Part shown: one piece after another, positions 56,990-64,000 of the stretch
Layout of the letters: every line of letters begins with the position of its first letter
How positions within the stretch are numbered: the stretch's first letter is position 1
Origin: Tetracentron sinense
Taxonomy: Eukaryota > Streptophyta > Magnoliopsida > Trochodendrales > Trochodendraceae
DNA: 64,000 nt
Reading direction: 5' to 3'
Assembly (NCBI GenBank): GCA_015143295.1
Contig: CM026556.1
Coordinates: forward strand, 23,498,547 to 23,562,546
Notes under the pieces: model-generated
Told to the model about the DNA's origin: nothing
What the model saw: only the letters and a program-made list of their open reading frames with translations
Database searches by the model: none
Position numbers and translations under genes: made by a program

Positions 56990-59900
56990 CTCCCTTGAAA
57001 CTCTTCTTGATAATGCCACATACAATTGACCATGACTAAAAACATGCTACGGAAGATAAATTCCAACATGAGGAATGATTTGACCTTGTGACTTATTAAT
57101 TGTTAGAGCAAAACTCAATCTAATTAGAAATTGTTTCATTTTCAAAATGAAAGACAATTGTATGTTTTCTGAAGGCTTGAGAGGAATGCGTGGCAAAAAA
57201 ACTCTTGTCCCGCGATGTAATCCAGTAGCGATTTTGGCATCAATAAGATTTCTTTGAAAGCCACGACATAAGAGCCGAGTTTTGTTGCACAAACCTGATT
57301 GTGGATCAAGATTTCGAAGAAGAATAATTGACGCTCCTAATTTGAGAGTCAATTTATGAGGGGCAATCCACCTGGAGCAATAGAGTTTAAAAACTCTTGT
57401 TGATATAAATTTAGTGTGTCATCTTCAACCGTATCAAAAGAATAGTAAATGACTTCATTTCCAGGAAACATATTGATGATTTTGTCATTAAGTATCGACA
57501 CATTCATTTGTTGGCGTCAATATGGCCCTGTTGATCATATAATCACGATCAGTTGCATTTCTTTGAAGGATTGGAAAAATTGTTGATATTAATTGTGTAA
57601 CCGAGTTTTCATTTCCATATCCAATGACAATATCAGTTGATAATTTTATCATATCTTCATCTATACATGGCTTATCTCCATTACCAATTCTTAGTAAGAA
57701 ATCAGAGTAGTTTGGATCTGCTCTTGCTCTCATATTCTCTGTTAAACTGATGACTTGAACATCTCGCCAAATATTCGATTTCACTAAGCATGCATCAATA
57801 GTTTCTAAACGTGTGCTATGCATAACAATAGGTAAAACTTGACGGAAGTCACCCCCTTAAAACAAATACTTTTCCTCCAAATAGTAGTGAATTACCTATT
57901 ATATCCTTTAATGTTCTGTCTAATGTTTCAAATGCATGGCGATGTGTCTTGGTGGCTTCATCCCATATTAAAATACTAGCTTGTCGTAATAATTCTGCAA
58001 TGTCGGATTGTTTGGTAATGTTACACATAGATGATGAATCCAAATGTATAAGTATCTTGAATCTTGAATGTGTAATACGTCCGCCTGGTATTAAAGTTAC
58101 AGCTATCCCTGAGGTTGCAGTAGCTATTGTAATTTTTCCAGATTTTCTAATAGAAGCTAACAATACACGATATAAGAATGTCTTCCCAGTTCCTCCTAGA
58201 TCATCAATAAAGTATACTACACCTTGAGTTCGACCAACTGAAGCACTTATTGTAAACTTTTGATCTGCATTTAATTTATCGATTGCAGCAATATCCTCAT
58301 CAGGTATATTCACGGAGAGCTCGATATCTATGAGCATAGATGTCGGTATGATGGAAACCAAATCATCTTCCACTTGAGGAAGTTCAAAATCTGATAAAAT
58401 TCTATTATGTTGCATGAGCAGATTTTGAAGATCTTTAAGAAGTATGTTGGTACAAATTCTCTGTGAATTTGTAGAACTTGTTGGATAATCCTCAGACATG
58501 TAGTTGCAAAACTCTTCCCACAATTCAGATACCTTCATTGGATTACAGTATACTAAGATAGTGACAAACAATCGGCGCAATGCATTTGACAATTTGGAAG
58601 TAACTGCTTCTTGGAGGCATTCTCTGATGTTGTTATCACTTTCAAGCAAACCTCATTGTTCAACAACTTATTTGAAAGTTTGATAACTAATTCTGTTATA
58701 ATCCAGCAAATCATCAAAAGATGTTGAGCCTCTGACGTGATTAAGAAGTAACCTTAGAAAATATCGATCGTCTTCCATTGGTGAAACTGTATACAATTGT
58801 CCTATCACACGGATTTCATTTCTTCTTCTTCTCCAAAGCTTCTCTCGTTATGTCCAACGATATTTTTCTAGAAATTCATGATATAGGTAACTTCATGCTT
58901 TAATGTCTATTGCATTAGTAGCAAAAAATTCTATCAACATTGTTTTCAAAATATGATCATCAGCTAACACATCTGGAAGATATTAATGACTGTAATACCT
59001 AACTTGTTGTTTATTAGGCAAATGAATTTGTAAAGGCTGAACTGAAGAATAGATCCGGTGTAACTGAAAATCTAACATTCTCTAAAGAGATTCAGGAGCA
59101 CATTTCTATCAAGCATCTACAAATTGAGAAATTTCATCATCACGATGGTTGTGTAATACTTCCATAGCTACACGATTTGGTCCTATGTAGACATATTTAT
59201 ACAGGTACTTGATAGATTTAATGCTATCACATATTTCAACATTGAGGTGACAATCATATTTACGGAGTAACCAAGGGTTGTAAGGGACTACCCATGATTA
59301 TCTACCAACTTATTTGCATTATTATTGAGATGAACAAAATGATCATCATCACGGCGTCAATAAACTGGATAGGAGTCATTACCTTGAACCATTGCCTATG
59401 TAAATTTTCGTGGATAACCTTTCTTGCGAATTTCATCTTTCATGCATGAAGCATTTATCCTTTGTGATCCACATGGTCCATGTACCATATGTTTGATGAC
59501 GACATTCACCAATTTTGGTTCCATTTCACGGCAAGGTATCTTAGCTCGTACTAAGGTGTCATATTCATCAGGACCCTGAAGTTTATCATCTACACTCAAA
59601 ATAAGAAGGATATGAATATGGGATAGCCCTTGTTTTTGAAATTCAATGACACTCACGTGTGCGATTACCTTTCTTAGTACGACATGTTCAATGATGTTCT
59701 TTTATAGTTCTTCACATTTAGCACGGAATATTCTTGTAGTAAAATCAGGACGATCTTGTGACAATTGTCCAGGAAGTAATTCTCTTGTAATTTCTAACCA
59801 AGAAGGATTGCATGTCATTGCTAAGAAAAAATCTGGTTTTCCAAATTTTTGTACCAATCCCATAGCATCTTAATAACGCTAATACATATCCCTAGGGCTT

Positions 59901-61000
59901 CTAACAAAAGAAAATGGAAGTATGATCCTACGCCCGACTCTATCTGAAAGTAATTGAAATTAAAAACAAATTACTTAGTAAGAGATATAAAATTAAGATA
60001 AATCTAATACTAAGTATTTAGTTTAATGTATACTTGCATTTGTCTCCCCAGTAGCTATTGCATCTTGTAAACTCTTATATAACTTTAATCTTATTACATT
60101 TTGATTATCACGCAAGTATCTCAACCTTTGAGTTTCTATCTTTACGTAATTGTCAACTGAATATTGTTGAAAAGGTCGACCACCACGTAAGAGAATTGAT
60201 GGATCGGAATCCCTAATCTGTATTAAAATGATTTGGAATTAAATTTAGCTCATATAAACTACATGAAAATGTTATCTAAAAAATTAGATTAAAGTGATAA
60301 CCTGGAGAATGTAGGCGTAATACGAATGACAACTCACTCTCCATTGCCTTTTAATGTAAACATCTAAATCTCAACCATGAGTCCCACAAGGAAGTAATAG
60401 AGGATATTGCAAATGATCATATAACCTGCTGTATCTGCTACATTTTACAGATGTCCAGTCTTTGTTTGTACTATGATATCTCTTGGCTGTCTACCTTCAT
60501 TATCACCCACATCAGACAAAATTGCTACAACTTGTGAAACAGTTGGTAGATTGTATTGAGGTCTGTTTCGTGAAATCTCAGATCGAATTAATAGTCTGCA
60601 TGTTTGTAGATCAAGTCGTTGTGCCAGTGACCGGAAAATATTAACGAATGGGTTGTGAGCATTTAATATTTTTTTTAACTTTGTCACAATCTCAACATGC
60701 AATAAGTTATTATCTGTCATCCGATTTTCAAGTTCATGGTCGGTATCATAAATATACATTTGTATATATTGGGGCCTACTGCCTTCAATGGGAAATAGAC
60801 TTCCAATTTTATGATATACGACACCTTGTTCACGAAAAATATATACCCTATTTCTTCTATTTATGAGATTTTCATCAATCTTAATACCCATAGATGTGAA
60901 TGCAAATACGAAATTGTATGATCAAATGAATCGTCTAAAATGAATCACCTCAGTCGTATCGCCACAATATAAACTCAATAATTCTTGTGAAGCTACTAAT
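56990..61000 (-). pseudogene. Helitron RepHel protein remnant
   Basis: N-terminal Helitron-like region: GVVYHKIGSLFPIEG, YIQMYIYDTDHELENRM and YNLPTVSQVVAILSDVG (60445-60891). The HUH nuclease motif is kept as QGLSHIHILLIL (about 59600-59640). Linker text such as CHINVEICDSIKS and IGQLYTVSPMEDDRYFLRLL (about 58750-59270) leads into a PIF1-type helicase (57849-58649) with Walker A DDLGGTGKTFLYR, ATATSGIAVTLIPGGRITHS and DEATKTHRHAFETLDRTL. A frameshift in a G-run near 57855 precedes DFRQVLPIV-like text. The C-terminal motif FALTINKSQGQIIPHVGIYL is at about 57050-57110. Stops occur throughout. Intact proteins of this type nick, unwind and replicate the element. Confidence 0.85.
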
Positions 61001-62100
61001 GAAGGAAAATTCACATTTCTATTGTTACAACATAGATTTTTAGACTCAAACTGAAACAATTTCACTCTACAATGGTTACAAATTCTAGGGTATGCTAAAT
61101 TGTTCCAGTGAACATTTTCCTCAACATAATGTCTCCCAATATTATGTGATCGCCTAGGTATCGTGGAGTATGTTTCATGTCTCCTAACTTGAACATTATC
61201 TTGTAGATTATCTTGATTAATGCTGAAGATATTGTTTATATCTGCATACAAAGAATGATGTAATGAATTAAAAGATACAGATTTAGACCAAAATTGGAAA
61301 TATGTTAATACAAAAGTTAGTTCGATATTATAGATTTTGGTTAGATACGATAGTGTTGTCGTAATAGATAAAATATCATTTGAAATCTAGAAAATATATA
61401 TGTATGAACATAAACTTATTATTTATCACAATGTTCAAGTTAGTATGTACCTTTGGTAGGGTATACTCTATGAAATCCATGAGAACTGTCAATTATGTCA
61501 TCTTGCTCACCACGTCTATATAGATGACCTATGTATACATGCTTATGGGGAGAAAGTGTGTTAAAATTTCATTAAATGATACGTAAATAAATCTTATAAG
61601 TGAGATGAAGTAACCTTTATTTTGAGATGATTCTAGCATAACTTGACCATTCTATTGATCACGTCGAGCATGACGACAAACTTGAGTCAATCGGGCATTC
61701 CTCCTCAATTGTAGCCCATTGTTAGAAATTTGATTTGCTTGAAATTGTCGGGCCAGACATCATACATCACATATTCGCATTCTTCCATGTTGAATAGTAT
61801 TGCAAATTATATCATTGCATTGAAAGTCTTCATATACGTCTTGTGTACGGGTGTCAGTGCTTAGTGCCATGACCACAGGTAGTCAGCCACCACCAGAAAT
61901 TGTAGGTTGTTGTGATGATGATTCCGATGGTGAACTAAATATTCGGTCTCATCTATGATGATATGCTCACCGTTGTTGTTCCCTTCATAGTTCCCTTTAT
62001 TCATTACTCAATCGAGACCACCAACGTTGTCCAGCAATTCTGGATTACGCACGATCTTTGTGTTCTCTATCACCCTTAGTCATCCTTAGAAATGTTCGAT

Positions 62101-63035
62101 GTATATATCTTTTGAATTGCTCAATTTTATTCTTCAAAATATTGAACTTTTAAATTTTGAATCTACAAAGGATGAAAACGTAGATAATTATGTAGGGATA
62201 ATATTCTGAAAAAGTGAAAAAAAGTGTGAAGCCTACAAAGACTAATTTCTAAAATTGAAAGCACAATTATATAGTTAACTTTTAACCAAAGGATAAATGC
62301 AAAATCAAGTTGGTAACATAAAACTTAATTAAATCAATTTCCAATGAGAATGGAAAGATTAATGTAGTGTTGGTGTAAATCAAAAGGGAGTACAACATTT
62401 AATTATACAATAATTATGGTAAGATATTGCCTGAAAATGCACACAGTAATCCTGACATCGAAGGTAATTTAAGTAACGCAAAGATGAAAGCTAAAAAGTA
62501 GAAATTATAAATGTAATATAATTTCGATAAACTACAACAACCAATTTAAGAAGATAGCAAATCTAATCACTAACCTTTGCTACTATGCGTTGGAAGGTAA
62601 TCAAGTTGGGCAAATGCAACTAGCGCAGTAGATCCGCCTACTTTGATGGTCACTTTGGAAAATTAGTTACTTAAACACACACACACACAAAAAGGCAATT
62701 GCACCAGTATATCTAATACCCCATGTGTGGTGTGCCCATATATGTAGATACATGGAATGCAATTAGATAAATAGATGAGAGAGAGAGAGAGAGAGACCCA
62801 TACCCATAACCCATTTAGCCCAAAAGGACGATTAGATAGAGAGATGCATTTCAAAACAATTATCCTTTCAAATCAACATTCTGTTCTAGAGTTTATACTA
62901 TGCTTTGCCATTTGAATCTTGAGCGAGACGGATGTTTTTGGAGGTGGACGCATCCCGAAAATTAAATGATTCTGGAAATCAGATTAAACCAATACATTGA
63001 TGCGTTGACCGTGATTGCTTAGTGCAATGGCAAGC
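62101..63035. other. Non-coding region, probably Helitron 5' part
   Basis: AT-rich, with (CA)n near 62674 and (GA)n near 62778. No gene recognised. Confidence 0.5.
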
Positions 63036-63360
63036 ACACAACAGTCCCCTTTATACAGTGGTCGTGACCACATCTCAAAAGACCATGCGTAGCACACAGT
63101 AGTCCCCTTTAAATAGTGGGCGTTGCCACATTCAAAAACACTATGACAACACTCAATAGCCCCTTTATATAATAGTAGCTGTGGCCACATCTCAAAAGTC
63201 ATAAACTGGAAGGATGCATTGGATCAACCTCAATAGTCATCAACCAAAGAAGGCGTTGGATAAAAAAGGTTCTCAAAGAGTCGTGATCAATCTCAACTTC
63301 ATCAATTGAAAGGATACGTTGGATCAAATAATGTCCCCAAGAGTCGTGATAAACCAGGGG
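63036..63360. repeat. Two adjacent minisatellites
   Basis: A unit of about 57 bp (CCCCTTTATAxAxTxGTxGxxGTGxCCACATCTCAAAA) occurs three times at about 63036-63205. A second unit of about 70 bp follows twice (GGATxCxTTGGATCAA... and AGAGTCGTGATxAA) at about 63208-63358. Confidence 0.7.
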
Positions 63361-63507
63361 TCGTTTATATATGAAGCGACTCAACAAAGCCAGCGTCCCA
63401 TTTTTTCTTTCAATTAACTGCTTCTCCCAACAATACTCTAAAATCCCTCCCAACCCACCAATAGATAGAAGGATGCGTAACTCTTTGAAAAACTAAAAAT
63501 GAAGATT

Positions 63508-63614
63508 TGAAGAGTTGTGTCCTAAATATGAAACTCATCTAAACCGGAAGATCTGAAGAGTTGCGTCCTAAGTATGAAACTCATCTGAACCGGAAGATCT
63601 AAAGAGTTGCGTCC
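63508..63614. repeat. 52-bp tandem repeat
   Basis: GAAGAGTTGxGTCCTAAxTATGAAACTCATCTxAACCGGAAGATCT repeats twice and starts a third time. A run of A bases and a CCCACCCAAAA stretch follow to 63720. Confidence 0.8.
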
Positions 63615-64000
63615 CACTGTATTTTTTTTTAATCAATGATTATTTCTCTAAACCATAGAATATGCAATCAACTAACCCACCCAAAAAAAAAGGAAGAAAA
63701 ATGTAAAAAAAAAAAACAAATTTAAAATTGGTGATAAGTGGATTTCAAAAAACAGTAGAGTTAGATAGATGATTCCAAAGATAACTTGGATTTGAAAGAG
63801 GAGAATGAGAAGGAAAATATAGTAGAAGGAAAAATTAAAAAACATATACCTGTGGCTCCAGAAGTAGATCGAGTTTCACAAAATGGTGAGAGAATGCTTC
63901 AACTAGTGAAATCGATGGTGCGAATTCAATAGTGTAGCAGTAAGAATTACTAATTTGGAGATAAGATGATTTGAAGATGAGATGAGAATGGAAGATCCAT
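63615..64000 (-). other. Window edge; possible minus-strand exon
   Basis: Read on the minus strand, 64000-63850 ends TCTGGAGCCACAG/GTATATG, a good donor context, but no family is recognisable. It may be a non-coding exon of the Helitron or of a gene beyond the edge. Confidence 0.25.

Larger units (their letters stand above)
55984..62100 (-). mobile_element. Helitron, decayed; 5' end not located
   Basis: The 3' terminus is defined at 55984, and Rep/helicase coding remnants lie on the minus strand up to about 61000, preceded by zinc-finger-like N-terminal sequence at 60922-62000 (PRICNHCRVKLF, then NLCCNNRNVNFP). Rolling-circle transposons of this kind have no target duplication and insert between A and T; here CTAG is followed by T. 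The 5' TC end must lie beyond 62100 and could be past the window. Many stops mean it is not autonomous. Confidence 0.85.

Overview
The window is nuclear DNA from a flowering plant, most likely a dicot-type genome with long, transposon-filled introns. It is AT-rich, has spliced genes with GT/AG introns, and carries plant-type Ty1/copia and Ty3/gypsy LTRs, L1-type LINEs, hAT elements, a Helitron and a tRNA-derived SINE. The species cannot be named from the sequence.

Only two host genes look functional, and they face each other tail to tail. SDC (serine decarboxylase, + strand, stop at 18589) has five coding exons and a 5.6 kb first intron. ATG13 (autophagy-related protein 13, - strand, start about 52236, stop at 20269) has three coding exons. 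Its first two exons lie at 50589-52236. Its last exon lies at 20272-20635, joined in phase across an intron of about 29.95 kb. Most of the middle of the window is therefore one intron.

Layout. 1-2514: copia gag remnant and LTR (- strand), running off the left edge. 2556-5910: GeBP-family (DUF573) gene fragment split by a 3 kb solo LTR with a perfect 5-bp target duplication. 6060-7620: LINE RT fragment (+). 7937-8112: SINE (-). 8315-10412: LINE ORF1-like copy (-). 10640-18700: SDC, with a MITE, a hAT-like insert and a LINE in intron 1. 18700-20270: convergent intergenic region with a tandem duplication, an inverted repeat and a G-rich tract. 20636-50588: the ATG13 giant intron. It holds a hAT-like element (22765-23873), a LINE (25341-35463) split by a 5.05 kb hAT transposon (26267-31318, 8-bp TSD) and a smaller hAT derivative, another hAT-like element (35595-36737), a rearranged copia element (37304-44206) with a LINE in its 5' LTR, two more LINE pieces, a hAT-like element (47225-49337) and an LTR end. 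52800-55980: repeats, including two adjacent foldback MITEs. 55984 to at least 62100: a decayed Helitron (-) with its 3' hairpin and CTAG end. 62100-64000: minisatellites.

SDC makes ethanolamine from serine; ATG13 is a subunit of the ATG1 autophagy kinase complex. I see no link between them beyond position. The most interesting features are the ATG13 giant intron, a TATA/5'-exon/splice-donor cassette shared by three hAT-like elements, the duplicated 3' LTR of the copia element, and several foldback or palindromic repeats.
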